Source: Bacteroidota bacterium
GTDB lineage: Bacteria > Bacteroidota > Bacteroidia > AKYH767-A > OLB10
Direction: 5' to 3'
DNA length: 64,000 bases
Assembly (NCBI GenBank): GCA_016709725.1
Contig: JADJMG010000011.1
Coordinates: forward strand, 1 to 64,000
Under the pieces are notes generated by a model. The model did no database searches and was not told the origin of the DNA. It worked only from the letters and a program-made list of their open reading frames with translations. The translations under genes were made by a program, and so were the position numbers. This document shows positions 1 through 8,409 of this stretch, in pieces; position 1 is the first letter of the stretch, and the number at the start of each line of letters is the position of its first letter.

Positions 1-41
1 CTTTGAATGTTAACACTACAATTTTGCAGCGCGGACTCACA

Positions 42-770
42 TTAAAAATTACGACTCTTTTCCAATAATAATTTCTCTATTGCAACATGCCCGTTGATTC
101 GGGCAATCACAGCTGCAGTTTTATTCTCGTTATTACGTAGTGCTAAGTTGGGGTTATGTTGAAGTAGTATTTTTAAAATATCCATTCGTCCACGCTGAGC
201 ACAATTCATCACCGGAGTTTCATTGGATTTATCTTGGTTGTTTACATTTGCTCCCAATTCCAATAAATATCTTACAATCTCAATATGCCCCTTACTCACT
301 GCAATGGACAAAGGAGTGGATTTATTATTTGTTCTAACATCAATATTAGCACCATGATTAACTACTAATTTTACTACATCCATCTTTCCATTTCTCGTAG
401 CAAAATGCATCGGTGTCCACCCATTTTTGTCTTTTAAATTGGGGTTGGCTCCTTTATTTAATAACAGCAAAACAATTTTATGAAATCCGTTTTGTGAAGC
501 AACAAAGAGTGCGGTTAATCCATTGTTCAATGTTGCATCTACTTTTGCTCCCTTTGAAAGTAATAGTTCTGCTATTTGATGATTACCTAAAGCACAAGTT
601 AAAAATAATGGATGAATGCCATTTCCTTTCTGCATATTTACATCCGCTCCTTTTTCAATCAGCACCGTGACTTTACTCAGGTCTTGGGCTTCAATGGCAT
701 CAAACAAAGTTTGTGCATGGCTGATGTTAAAAAGTAAAATGGCTACAAGCAAGCTAGAGATCTTCTTCAT
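42..770 (-). CDS. secreted ankyrin-repeat protein
   Basis: The product has 242 residues. Residues 1-20 look like a Sec signal peptide (MKK start, hydrophobic core, cut near SHA-Q), so it is probably periplasmic or exported. The remainder is seven consecutive ankyrin units of about 33 residues (starting near 21, 53, 86, 119, 152, 185 and 218); a clear unit begins TPLSIAVSKGHIEIV at residue 152. The last unit is shortened. There is no enzymatic domain; ankyrin stacks bind proteins, and the partner is unknown. The reading frame is intact, unlike many genes nearby. It stands alone: no gene lies upstream within 900 bases. It could be an immunity or scaffold protein, but nothing in the sequence decides this. 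Confidence 0.85.
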   Translation of the reverse strand: MKKISSLLVAILLFNISHAQTLFDAIEAQDLSKVTVLIEKGADVNMQKGNGIHPLFLTCALGNHQIAELLLSKGAKVDATLNNGLTALFVASQNGFHKIVLLLLNKGANPNLKDKNGWTPMHFATRNGKMDVVKLVVNHGANIDVRTNNKSTPLSIAVSKGHIEIVRYLLELGANVNNQDKSNETPVMNCAQRGRMDILKILLQHNPNLALRNNENKTAAVIARINGHVAIEKLLLEKSRNF

Positions 771-1673
771 ACTACATCTTGGTTTAAATTTTACATAGTG
801 ATCATTTATGAATTATTTTACAAAACAACTTTTACTCTTTACCTCAAACTAAATCGGCTCTAACATTAAACCATAGTAACATCGCGAACTTCCCAAACAT
901 CGATGAACATGAAAAACACTCCTTTACAACTTCATGTTGTCGATTCCTTTCTAGTTAGATTAAAATGCAATAAAATCAAAAAACAAGTTTCAATTTACTA
1001 TGCTTGATGTCCATTGTAAAAGAAACTATTAGGTTAATTGATTACATTATATAATTAATCACACCTCGTAATTTTACTATTGTTACCAAAGTTAAACTAA
1101 TAAAAAGAATCTCAAAAAAAAATAAATTGGTAATGACAAAGGATACAAGTTCGTATCTGCAGAAATAAAAAATCAAAATGAAATCGAAGAACACCTAAAT
1201 CACTATCAGTCAATGACACCTGAAGATACTAATCCAAAATGATCAATGCTCTTCCCTTCGGAGTAAAAAATAAAAAAAATTGAACAATACGTATTAATAC
1301 TTAATTCATTCTAAGGCACTAAATGAAAAATATTTCATTTAGTGCCTATCTCATTATATACAATTGTAAAATTTTAATATTTCAGAGAGCCCAACCATGC
1401 TCCAAGTTGAAACGAACCGAAAAATCTCCTTTTATTAATACATAAATCAAACCAAATGGATGTGATGAGGATCGTCCCTAAGCATTCTCAATATTGAATT
1501 TCGAAAAAACTGATTGTTTCAGTCGGAAGATTCCATTCATACAACATACATTCATAATTGATTTCAAACGTAAATGCTTGCTTTATCAAAAGTAAATATC
1601 ATCAAAATGCTTCATTCAATTTTTGAGCTTTATTATCACAAAATAATTTGTCAAAGTCTACTATAGTCTCCTT
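771..1673. other. gene-poor stretch, possible gene remnant
   Basis: About 900 AT-rich bases without a convincing gene. On the + strand, roughly 1122-1242, one frame reads like coding sequence (NDKGYKFVSAEIKNQNEI and onward to a stop at 1240) but lacks a start; a nearby ATG at 1133 lies in another frame. It may be a small broken gene or chance. A strong hairpin at 1314-1347 follows it and is listed separately. Confidence 0.3.
1314..1347. terminator. perfect 15-bp inverted repeat, terminator-like
   Basis: Arms AGGCACTAAATGAAA (1314-1328) and TTTCATTTAGTGCCT (1333-1347) are perfectly complementary with a 4-base loop AATA. There is no clear T-run beyond either arm, so it may act as a transcript-end hairpin or be a protein-binding palindrome. 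It lies after the possible gene remnant at 1122-1242. Confidence 0.5.
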
Positions 1674-2051
1674 TCAGGCAACCATTGACTTGGATGTACA
1701 AGTTTCTAAAGCATCTGCCCATTTATTCAAATAACCAGATGCGGCCAAGCTTTGGATATGTCACCTTGAAATCGCTCTTTTCGCAAATGAATGTACACCA
1801 TAGCACGCAACTCATCAATGGATTTGCCGTCGAGATTTTCTTGCAATGCCCATTGTTCAGAATTCACCTCTGACGATACTTTAGTCCAATCAATAACACC
1901 CAATGCATCATTGTATAAAATCATACCGAAAATCTGATGTAAGTCTGGGTGAATTCAAATGATCGGTGGCCTTCAATTCGACTAACACATCGGACTTGAG
2001 TGCTCTAATAGCCTTCACTATTTCATCAACTGCATTACTTTTCATGGTCAT
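1674..2051 (-). CDS. small DUF6508-like protein (two frameshifts)
   Basis: As written the frame is broken twice: an extra T in a TTTT run near 1927 and a missing A in an AAA run near 1755. Repaired, it encodes about 125 residues from MTMKSNAVDEIVKAI to LETCTSKSMVA. The segment DWTKVSSEVNSEQWAL, then LRAMVYIHLRKERF and SLAASGYLNKWADAL, resembles the tryptophan spacing and the LR-x-LLT-x-x-x-R-x-x-RF pattern of the small DUF6508 proteins, which have no assigned function. An internal start at 2045 is equally possible. It lies 51 bases downstream of the ADP-ribosyltransferase-like gene on the same strand, so the two may be co-transcribed. The family assignment is from memory of the pattern and is tentative. 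Confidence 0.55.
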
Positions 2052-2102
2052 CTTTTTTTTCTTAGAATAATGGACTAAAAATTTCAGGTATTTCTATGGA
2101 AG

Positions 2103-3469
2103 CTATGTTACCTCCCATAGACCCAAGAACTCCCCTTCATTGCTTGTTACATACTCAATAAATTCATGATCATAGACATGTTCTTGTTCGTATTGATGTG
2201 CAGAATAATGTGAAATATTTTTTGCAGATAACGACTGCATTCTGACTTGATAATAAGTACCACAGGAGGCGATGTAGCAGGTGTTTTTAGAGGCGATGCT
2301 TTCCCAGAATCATCTAGCATCCGATACTGTGGCCCTGGTAATCCGATCGAGTTGTTAAACTCATCTGCACTGCTTATATACGTTAATATTCGAACTCCTG
2401 TTCCCACTACAAAGGAATTCCATAAGCTCGACTCTCCCCGATATGTGATTCCATTGTATGCTGAAATATTTAATAAACCTGCACTAAACACAGCAAAGAG
2501 TGGGATCATCGCTTGATAGCTTGGAGCGCCTAAATCAGTATAACCAACACCAAAAAATTCAGGAAGCTCTTTACCACTTCCTCTTAGTGGAGGCGATAGC
2601 ATCATTTTTAGAGGCTTACGAAAAACTTCCTGCATGGGCGCACAATAGCTGGTAGTATATAGGTTTATGGCAAATGCCTGAAATTCCGTTAATGGATTTA
2701 AATCAGAAACAGAATCATACTGATTTTTCATCCATTGATTTGATTCATTCATATAAAAGGAATAAGGTTTCGTCAAGGCGGAAGGAAATCCGCTTGGACC
2801 TCTGGTTCCGATCTCTTTATTAGAAGCGCCTCTCAACAAATCATAATTATTAGCAATGGTATCAAAGGCATTCATAGCATTTGAATCATTCATATTTATT
2901 ACAATTTTAATGGTAGATGGTAGGTATTTATGCCATCCGCCAATCTTTATAGCGGAATGCAATAATGATTGCATCATGATTGTCGAATCGCAGAAACCAT
3001 TATCTCCAATTTGAAGTGGTATCAGAATAGACTTAGGAATATTCCCCCACATGGCTTGAGCCCCTTTAAAAATATCGTCTGTTTTATATGGAGCTGCCTG
3101 TGACGTAAGGAGTGGTCCGAAGGTTGGATCCCAAAATAAAACAGCTCCAATTGGAATTGCAGCGACTCCCGAATTATCATACATCACCGCCCGAGCATTC
3201 AAACTCGGAGAAAAATCAAACCACTTTTGAGGTCTATTTGGTAGCGCCTTCATCCAAGTATGTATAGAATTATTTCCAATTAAAGTATCAGCAGAATTTG
3301 AAGATAATACAATAATATCCTCCGTTGTAATGGCTCCGGGTTGCGTGATATCGCCATACCATAGCTCTATGAAAGGCAACGTTGAATCGACTTGTGGTGG
3401 TTGAATTGGAGATTGTTCTCGCGATGGCGAATCTATCTGTATTGTTCTTGTATGTTTTGTTAATGCCAT
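2103..3469 (-). CDS. macro-like / ADP-ribosyltransferase fusion protein
   Basis: The frame as written ends at 2147 with an unrelated tail. One extra A in the six-A run near 2218 restores a 455-residue protein. Residues ~33-210 look like a macro domain: strand IELWYGDIT (35-42), then DIIVLSSNS where the family has an Asn-rich ADP-ribose loop, and IPLQIGDNGF at 149-158. The C-terminal third fits the R-S-E pattern of arginine-type ADP-ribosyltransferases: TYRG (342-345), ISSADEF (365-371), KSECSRYLQKNISHYSA, and SNEGEFLG, whose E-x-E is 445/447. No signal peptide or membrane segment is seen, so it is probably cytosolic or a delivered effector. Both domain calls rest on motifs only; the macro part is the weaker. 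A copy of the repeated 7-2-7 palindrome lies about 260 bases upstream. Confidence 0.6.
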
Positions 3470-3783
3470 AGGTTATTAAATAGTCTTACAGATTCAATTT
3501 ATTCTACTACTCTTTTCTATCTAAGAAAGTAATCGCATGATGATAAAAGAAACACTAACTATGAAACAATGAGCTAACCAACATCTGATGAAATAAATTA
3601 CATCAGCGTGCGAATTATTAATACCATCCGAATAATCACTGAACAATTTGCTTATTGAAATAAACACATACTATAATCAACTTTCGAATTAAGTACGATA
3701 CAAATGAAATCAATAATTAGGAATAAAAAATACGCACAAATACGTACTTACAAAATAAAATCAACTCAATTAAAAATAACGAC
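3470..3783. other. intergenic region between ART-like gene and response regulator
   Basis: AT-rich, with no open frame of note. It must hold the promoter of the ADP-ribosyltransferase-like gene, but I see no clear TAnnTTTG box. Its only distinct element is the palindrome-like site at 3731-3746. Confidence 0.4.
3731..3746. promoter_or_regulatory. degenerate copy of the 7-2-7 palindrome
   Basis: TACGCACAAATACGTA matches 14 of 16 positions of the perfect site core TACGTAC-AA-GTACGTA found at 4529-4552. It lies just past the response regulator stop and upstream of the ADP-ribosyltransferase-like gene. A role as operator is inferred from the recurrence. Confidence 0.4.
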
Positions 3784-4434
3784 CTACTTCGTTACTAAAA
3801 TGTATCCTTTCTCAATGGCGTACAACACCAATCCAACTGCATTCATTGCCCCAGTTTTTTCTGTAATCTTTAAACGATGCGTTTGAACTGTTCGGTAAGA
3901 AATTTTTAGTTTGTCAGCAATTTCCTTAGAAGAAAGTTGACCGCAAAGCAACACAAGAATTTCAACTTCATGCTCCGAAAGTTCTTCTCTCAATTTATTG
4001 TCAAAATGTTTGTTTGTTCTTTTAAAATCCTTCGAGAGCCAATGAGATACTTCCTTCGAAATATAAAATCCACCATCCAATACTGTACTTAACATCAATT
4101 GCAGCTCATCGATATTAATTTCTTTAGTAGAATAACCATTGGCGCCGGCATCAACCATTCTGGAACATGAAAAGAATCGTCAAACATGGACACACCAACA
4201 ACCTTAACCTTAGGAAATTCTGCTCGCACGACTCTCAGTAGTTTTAATTCCATTCATGATCGGCATATTAATATCCATAATTATTAAATCGCATGGATTA
4301 TCTTTTAAAAAATCCAATACTTCGACTCCATTGGATACCTGATGGACTATGTAGGACTCATCCAAATATTTTAAGACGCGTAACAAACCAACACGAAACA
4401 TTGGATGGTCATCAGCTATAAGAATATTTAACAT
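3784..4434 (-). CDS. NarL/FixJ-family response regulator (two frameshifts)
   Basis: Receiver plus LuxR-type DNA-binding domain, 216 residues after repair. The receiver starts MLNILIADDHPMFRVG with the acidic pair at 8-9 and the phospho-accepting Asp54 in IIMDINMP. The C-terminus has the helix-turn-helix LSEHEVEILVLLCG...SSKEIADKLKISYRTVQTHR typical of NarL/FixJ regulators. Two shifts break the frame between the halves: one near 4240 (after GIKTTE) and one near 4163 (before MVDAGANGY). They cancel in length, which favours errors over decay. An upstream in-frame start at 4473 would add a tail that the family lacks, so 4434 is preferred. The partner kinase is probably the one at 5132-6452 on the opposite strand. 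Confidence 0.85.
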
Positions 4435-4461
4435 GGAGTAAGGATTTGAAAGCTCAATGCA

Positions 4462-4469
4462 CAAAGATA
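4462..4469 (-). promoter_or_regulatory. candidate -7 box of the response regulator promoter
   Basis: On the minus strand this reads TATCTTTG, matching the Bacteroidota -7 consensus TAnnTTTG, 28 bases before the preferred start at 4434. No convincing -33 TTG sits at the usual distance. The perfect palindrome is about 60 bases further upstream, a position suited to an activator. Confidence 0.35.
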
Positions 4470-4528
4470 TCATGATAAGATCAAAATCTGATCCCCGAAT
4501 TTAATTCGCACCACTAAACACAACCTTA

Positions 4529-4552
4529 TCACTACGTACAAGTACGTAGTGA
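4529..4552. promoter_or_regulatory. perfect palindrome, candidate response regulator operator
   Basis: Arms TCACTACGTAC (4529-4539) and GTACGTAGTGA (4542-4552) are exact reverse complements around AA. The core is two 7-base half-sites separated by 2 bases, the 7-2-7 layout bound by NarL-type regulators, although the half-site sequence differs from the TACYYMT of NarL. It lies between the divergent response regulator and the small-protein/kinase operon. Diverged copies at 3731, 4751 and 6875 support a binding-site role. Recognition by this regulator is inference. Confidence 0.55.
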
Positions 4553-4750
4553 AAATTCTCAATTATATAATCTCCTTTAAAAAAATAATCTCCCAGTTTT
4601 TATCATTAATTTAAAAAAATATTAGTCTTATATTATTGATAATCTAATATTTACAATTATAAAAATCCAAAATTATGTTTAATTAATCTGATCAATTTCT
4701 CATTTTTTTATTTGACAAAATATAAGTTATAAACAAATCAAAATTTCGGC

Positions 4751-4770
4751 CTACGTATAACTACTTGTTG
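4751..4770. promoter_or_regulatory. degenerate palindrome copy before the small-protein/kinase operon
   Basis: CTACGTATAACTACTTGTTG matches the perfect site at 15 of 20 positions. It ends 37 bases before the ATG at 4808, so it would overlap or abut the promoter of the small protein and sensor kinase. Confidence 0.35.
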
Positions 4771-4807
4771 TAATAAAATGCTATTTTTCACAAAAAAAAG
4801 AAACACT

Positions 4808-5117
4808 ATGGACGGACATGAAAATCACGAAATTTCGTTAAACGATGCTGCAGCATTCACTGCAAGGTACAGACAGCATATGGGGTCTGATCAAGTTAAA
4901 GGCGGTTTCTTTGGAAGAGATGCCTTAATAGCGATACTTGATCAAAGAAAATTGTATTGGCATTCGCTACTATTATGGACTTGATGATAATAATAAGCAA
5001 GTTATGGTTCTTGTCGGAGTAGACTCAGAAGAGCAAGATATCATCAATGGCGAGTTAGCTGAAAGATCATTAATGTGCCCCCCATATTGTAATGACAACA
5101 ATATGTTGAATTCATAA
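4808..5117 (+). CDS. conserved small protein upstream of sensor kinase (frameshift)
   Basis: One extra A near 4952 splits the frame. Repaired, it gives 102 residues, from MDGHENHEISLNDAAAFTAR through FFGRDALIAILDQRNC, IGIRYYYGLDDNNKQVMVL and ERSLMCPPYC to MLNS. It has no signal peptide or membrane segment, and carries Cys residues in NCIG and MCPPYC. I know similar unnamed small proteins from Bacteroidota by their GIRYYYG and CPPYC patterns, but no function is assigned. The start at 4808 is preferred over an upstream ATG at 4778 because the family pattern begins with M-x-x-H-x-N-H-x-I. It is 14 bases before the sensor kinase, which suggests an operon and a possible sensory or signalling role. 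Confidence 0.7.
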
Positions 5118-5131
5118 GCTAATTCAGTTGA

Positions 5132-6452
5132 ATGGTTAGTATTGCGTACCTATCAATGGCAACAACAATTTTGTTGCCATTGATAACTTTTAAATTATTA
5201 TACCTTGCAAAAAAAGATTTTTTCATTCTCTTATTCATAATTAATTTATCAATATCTGCAATCACAGAGATCATCTTGGCAGCTTTTTACTTTTTTAATT
5301 CCCAAAATCTTTTCATCGTTAATATTTTTTGCCTTGCTCAGTTTGTAGTTCTATCCATTGCACTTATCAAATTACTTCCAATAAGCACTTCCAAATTTAA
5401 AATTATATCATATCTGTTGGTTGGATTCATTTCTGCGTTTACGATCATGAAATACACAATATTTAATAGGGTGGCGGAATTAGATTCAATCTCGAATTCT
5501 ATCGAAAGCATCATACTTTAAAAACTATAAATTTTGGTTTATTGCCGGCTGTTTTTTATATTTTTGCATTTCCATAATAATATTTAGTACGGGCGAGATC
5601 ATTCTTGAAGACAAAGTAACCTTAACCACTTATACGTGGGTAATTAATTCCATTCTTACCATTGGCACCAACGCCATGTATTTTACTGGCATATTATGTT
5701 TACCACAAAAGAAGAAGTGATTTTTAGTGTAATTATTATCTGTATTACGTTCGTAATACTATGCCTGTTTTTTTTATTGATCATTCACAATTATGTAAAA
5801 AGGAGAGCCCAAGAAAATAAAAATCGACTTTTAGTTGCCTTTTCTGCTGCAGAAGATGAAAGAAATAAATTTCGAAAGAATTGCACGACAGCATTGGAAT
5901 AAAATTATCTTTTATTAAACTGGAATTAAAATTTACTAAAAAACAGCACGATCAAATATTGAAAGAAGATTTGCCCAACTTAGTAAGTGAAACCATTCAG
6001 GAAGTTCGAATGATTTCAAGAACTCAATCTTCTCAATACCTCATCGAAAATGGTATTGTCAACGAATTGAATTTGCTAGTAAGAAACTTCAAACGATTAA
6101 AGGGCATCGATTGTAACATTACCGTACATCCTGACTTAAAAAATACAACAAAGTGACTTTCAAGTTCATTTTATTTCGAATATTACAAGAATTACTTAAC
6201 AATACGTTGAGACATTCAAATGCTACACTAATTACCTTAAATATCACAGAGACTCAAGACGAGTTAAATGTAAAATATACGGACAATGGGCTGGGATTAA
6301 AAATAGTGAAATAACTGGCTCAGGTCTTAAAATATTTAACTCGAGTTGAATTATGGGGAGGAAAAACTCTTCAACCTAACGAACAAACAACCGGCTTTAT
6401 ATACAATTGCATTTTTAAAAAAAGTAATATCCTCCCAATTCATAATTCCTAA
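5132..6452 (+). CDS. membrane sensor histidine kinase, NarX/DesK type (several frameshifts)
   Basis: At least four shifts (near 5520, 5880, 6153 and 6310) split one gene. The N-terminus carries about six to seven membrane helices (for example LLFIINLSISAITEIILAAF, FWFIAGCFLYFCISIIIF and EVIFSVIIICITFVIL), followed by a dimerisation and phosphoacceptor segment with ELHDSIGIKLS; the phospho-accepting His codon is at 5884-5886. The ATPase part has QELLNNTLRHS (N box), DNGLGL (G1) and GSGLKIFNSRVELWGG. This is the HisKA_3 class, which pairs with NarL/FixJ regulators such as the divergent gene at 3784-4434. No extracytoplasmic sensor domain is visible, so a membrane-embedded signal is likely. The exact stop is uncertain; 6452 assumes no further shift. 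Confidence 0.75.
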
Positions 6453-7199
6453 TACCACCCATGGGTCGATTTCATTCAATTTCGCAGTGCATTATGCGAG
6501 TCACCTAATTATTATTCGCAATTATTTACATCCTAAGTTCAAGAAGCAAAATTGGTAGTACGAATATTTCGAAAAGGTTACATAGGTTTGGCTGAGCGGG
6601 TGATTTCGGAGGTTAAAATTTTACACCAATACAAATTCCGATTAGTTATACAAATTCAATTGTACCCTTAACCCGATCCATTTGAATCACCCCGCTTGCC
6701 AACACCAAATACAAAAAGGTTTATTCCTGAAAGGAGTAAAAGTCTCTACCAGTCAAGAAGAGAAACGCCCACTAACAGAACTCTAATTCTATATAGTTTA
6801 ATTTTTCACAATAAATAATATTCCTTTACTGCTTTATGGCACAAATAAAATCATTCAGAATAACAAAAGAGTAAGTACTTGTACGTAGTAACCGAATATT
6901 TATTAAAATATTTCTTACACCTAACAATGCATTTTAAAGTACTATTATTCAATGTTATACAAATTTAAAAAGATCAAATCAAGGTCAGCTAATCGTTTAA
7001 TATAATCAAGAAGTAATATTGACCGTGATTAATTTCAACTTTATTCAAACTTGAACCTTCTTCAAATAATTTATCAATTAAAAAACAACTGTACTCGAAT
7101 TCTGTCACCACAACCATTCTCGCAGCCTCCGACAACAAAATTATTTAAACCCCTAAAGATTCCCTATCTTTTCATATTTTTCAACCTTGATTTGAATGT
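6453..7199. other. intergenic region after sensor kinase
   Basis: About 750 AT-rich bases with no supported gene. Minus-strand frames near 6600-6790 give short coding-like stretches ending in IGICIGVKF, reminiscent of an outer-membrane beta-barrel end, but they are interrupted and too short to call. One palindrome copy lies at 6875-6889. Confidence 0.3.
6875..6889. promoter_or_regulatory. palindrome copy upstream of the TMEM175-like gene
   Basis: GTACTTGTACGTAGT is identical over 15 bases to the reverse complement of part of the perfect site at 4529-4552; the outer left arm is degenerate. It lies 311 bases before the TMEM175-like gene start, after the kinase. Confidence 0.45.
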
Positions 7200-7684
7200 A
7201 TGGCCCACCCTGAAGAAAATCTAAAGAAAGAACTCCATAAGGAATTCCAAATTGAAAGGATGATCCTGTTTAGTGATGCGGTGTTTGCCATCGTGATCAC
7301 ATTAATGGCGATCGAAATTCGCATTCCTGAAACGACACCCATTAAGTCGGCCGAGGATTTGTACCACGCCCTCCAACACTTGCTCCCAACCATTTTCGCT
7401 TACATGGTGAGCTTTACTTTCATTAGGGCTATCTGGTATCAGCATTTGAAGATCTATGGCTTACTGAAGGCCTTTGACGGTCGGTTTTAAAGAAGTACGA
7501 AGAAAGGAAGTTGGCGATGCTAATTTTATGTGTCGTAATCGCGGCAATCATCATTTTCAATTTCATTTTTTATGGAACCGGGTATGAGCAGTTTAGTTCG
7601 ATGTTGTTCATTTTATATCCTGTTGTGTATTTTATTTTGAAGAAGCGAAGGGAGAAGAAGTTGGTCGCGAGGCTTCGCGATTAG
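7200..7684 (+). CDS. TMEM175-family (DUF1211) membrane protein, short and frameshifted
   Basis: Begins MAHPEENLKKELHKEFQ, then RMILFSDAVFAIVITLMAIE, the hallmark RxxxFSDAVFAI motif of the TMEM175 family, some members of which are potassium channels. A second helix lies around LLPTIFAYMVSFTFIRAIW. The frame ends at 7490 (after LLKAFDGRF) and continues in another frame as VLKKYEERKLAMLILCVVIA, with two more hydrophobic segments, to the stop at 7684. Even when joined, the product is only about 160 residues against ~200 for the family, and the segment normally linking the two halves seems missing. A real internal deletion or a larger assembly error is possible. It sits alone between the two-component region and the repeat block. 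Confidence 0.7.
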
Positions 7685-7770
7685 CCGTTAGATGTTTTGC
7701 AGTTACATGTTAGGATGCTTCGGTTAATGTTTTTAGCTATCGGGACGCAAAAGCGCTAAGGCTGCGCTTC

Positions 7771-7874
7771 GGTAAATTTTCTCGCTAAGGCGCTAAGGCT
7801 GCGCTTCGATATTCTTTTCAAAGTAAAAACTCTATTCACCAAAAATCAAATACCCCCTCGCCACTGGAGAGGAA
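7771..7874. repeat. dispersed repeat, copy 1
   Basis: Starts TTTCTCGCTAAGGCGCTAAG, continues with AAAACTCTATTCACC, AAAAATCAAATACCCCCTC and a GGAGAG hairpin half. It matches 8002-8145 at most positions and shares its leading motif with 31043-31088. The GC-rich CGCTAAGG units stand out from the AT-rich surroundings. This is a REP/MITE-like non-coding element. Confidence 0.65.
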
Positions 7875-7932
7875 GGCAGGGAGGGCTTGAACACTATTCT
7901 CACTAAAATTTATTCGCTAGAAAATACTGCTT

Positions 7933-7988
7933 TTCTCTTCGATGGTTTCTCTTCGATGGTTTCTCTTCGATGGTTTCTCTTCGATGGT
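7933..7988. repeat. tandem 14-bp repeat, four units
   Basis: Four exact copies of TTCTCTTCGATGGT follow head to tail, and a fifth partial unit (TTCTCTTCG) runs into the next dispersed repeat. The units are contiguous, without spacers. Confidence 0.9.
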
Positions 7989-8001
7989 TTCTCTTCGCTA
8001 A

Positions 8002-8145
8002 TTTTTCTCGCAAAGGCGCAAAGGCGCTAAGGCTGCGCTTCGCAATTCGTTTAAAATTAAAAACTCTATTCGCCAAAAATCAAATACCCCCTCTCCATCC
8101 TTGTCCTCGCCTTAGGAGAGGATGGAGAGGGGGCAAGGGGGAGAG
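8002..8145. repeat. dispersed repeat, copy 2, with long hairpin
   Basis: The 5' part (TTTCTCGCAAAGGCGCAAAG) and middle (AAAACTCTATTCGCC) repeat copy 1. The 3' part holds a perfect 14-bp inverted repeat, CCCCCTCTCCATCC at 8087-8100 and its complement at 8120-8133, around a 19-base loop, followed by GGGGGAGAGGCTCGAAC. The structured transcript end resembles REP-type elements. Confidence 0.65.
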
Positions 8146-8204
8146 GCTCGAACATTTATGAGGCTTTAATCTATATTTCAAATCATCAAATTCTTTTATT
8201 GTTT

Positions 8205-8282
8205 CCCCTCTCACTCCTTGTTCTCGCTTTCGGATAGGATGGAGAAGGTAAAAGGGGGAAAGGCTTGAACATTTATGAGGCT
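8205..8282. repeat. dispersed hairpin module, copy 3
   Basis: CCCCTCTCACTCCTTGTTCT, then GGATGGAGAAGG and GGGGGAAAGGCTTGAAC, ending ACATTTATGAGGCTT. It repeats 8088-8166 with point changes, so the hairpin is partly degenerate here. Confidence 0.6.
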
Positions 8283-8355
8283 TCCCGTTAACTCCGACCA
8301 AAAAATCTATTAAACCCGTCCCGCAAACCTGCGGTCAAGAATCATCGCTAAACGC

Positions 8356-8388
8356 AAAGCGAGGCGAACAAAATGTTCGCCTCGCTTT
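8356..8388 (-). terminator. terminator hairpin after rplQ
   Basis: Perfect 15-bp stem AAAGCGAGGCGAACA (8356-8370) and TGTTCGCCTCGCTTT (8374-8388) with an AAA loop, 22 bases past the rplQ stop. It is GC-rich and, on the minus strand, ends in TTT. It probably ends the ribosomal supercluster transcript. Confidence 0.75.
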
Positions 8389-8409
8389 AAATGGATTATG
8401 TTTAAGAAA

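Larger units (their letters stand above)
7685..8355. other. gene-free repeat-rich interval
   Basis: No gene is supported between the TMEM175-like gene and the rplQ hairpin. Open frames here translate repeat DNA. The interval holds two copies of a ~100-bp dispersed repeat, hairpin modules, and a 14-bp tandem array, each listed separately. Confidence 0.6.

Noticed and set aside
3784..6452. Split regulator and kinase considered as pseudogenes
   Set aside because: All conserved residues survive on both sides of each break, the two regulator shifts cancel, and the same error type hits essential ribosomal genes.
6585..6625. Stretch GGCTGAGCGGGTGATTTCGG resembling the D-arm of a tRNA-Ser or tRNA-Leu
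   Set aside because: No anticodon stem, variable arm or TTCGA T-loop follows, and no acceptor stem can be paired.
7933..7988. Repeat array considered as a CRISPR
   Set aside because: Units are 14 bases and contiguous, with no spacers and no cas gene in the window.
7970..8301. Short open frames inside the repeat block on both strands
   Set aside because: They translate the dispersed repeats, match no protein pattern, and overlap each other.
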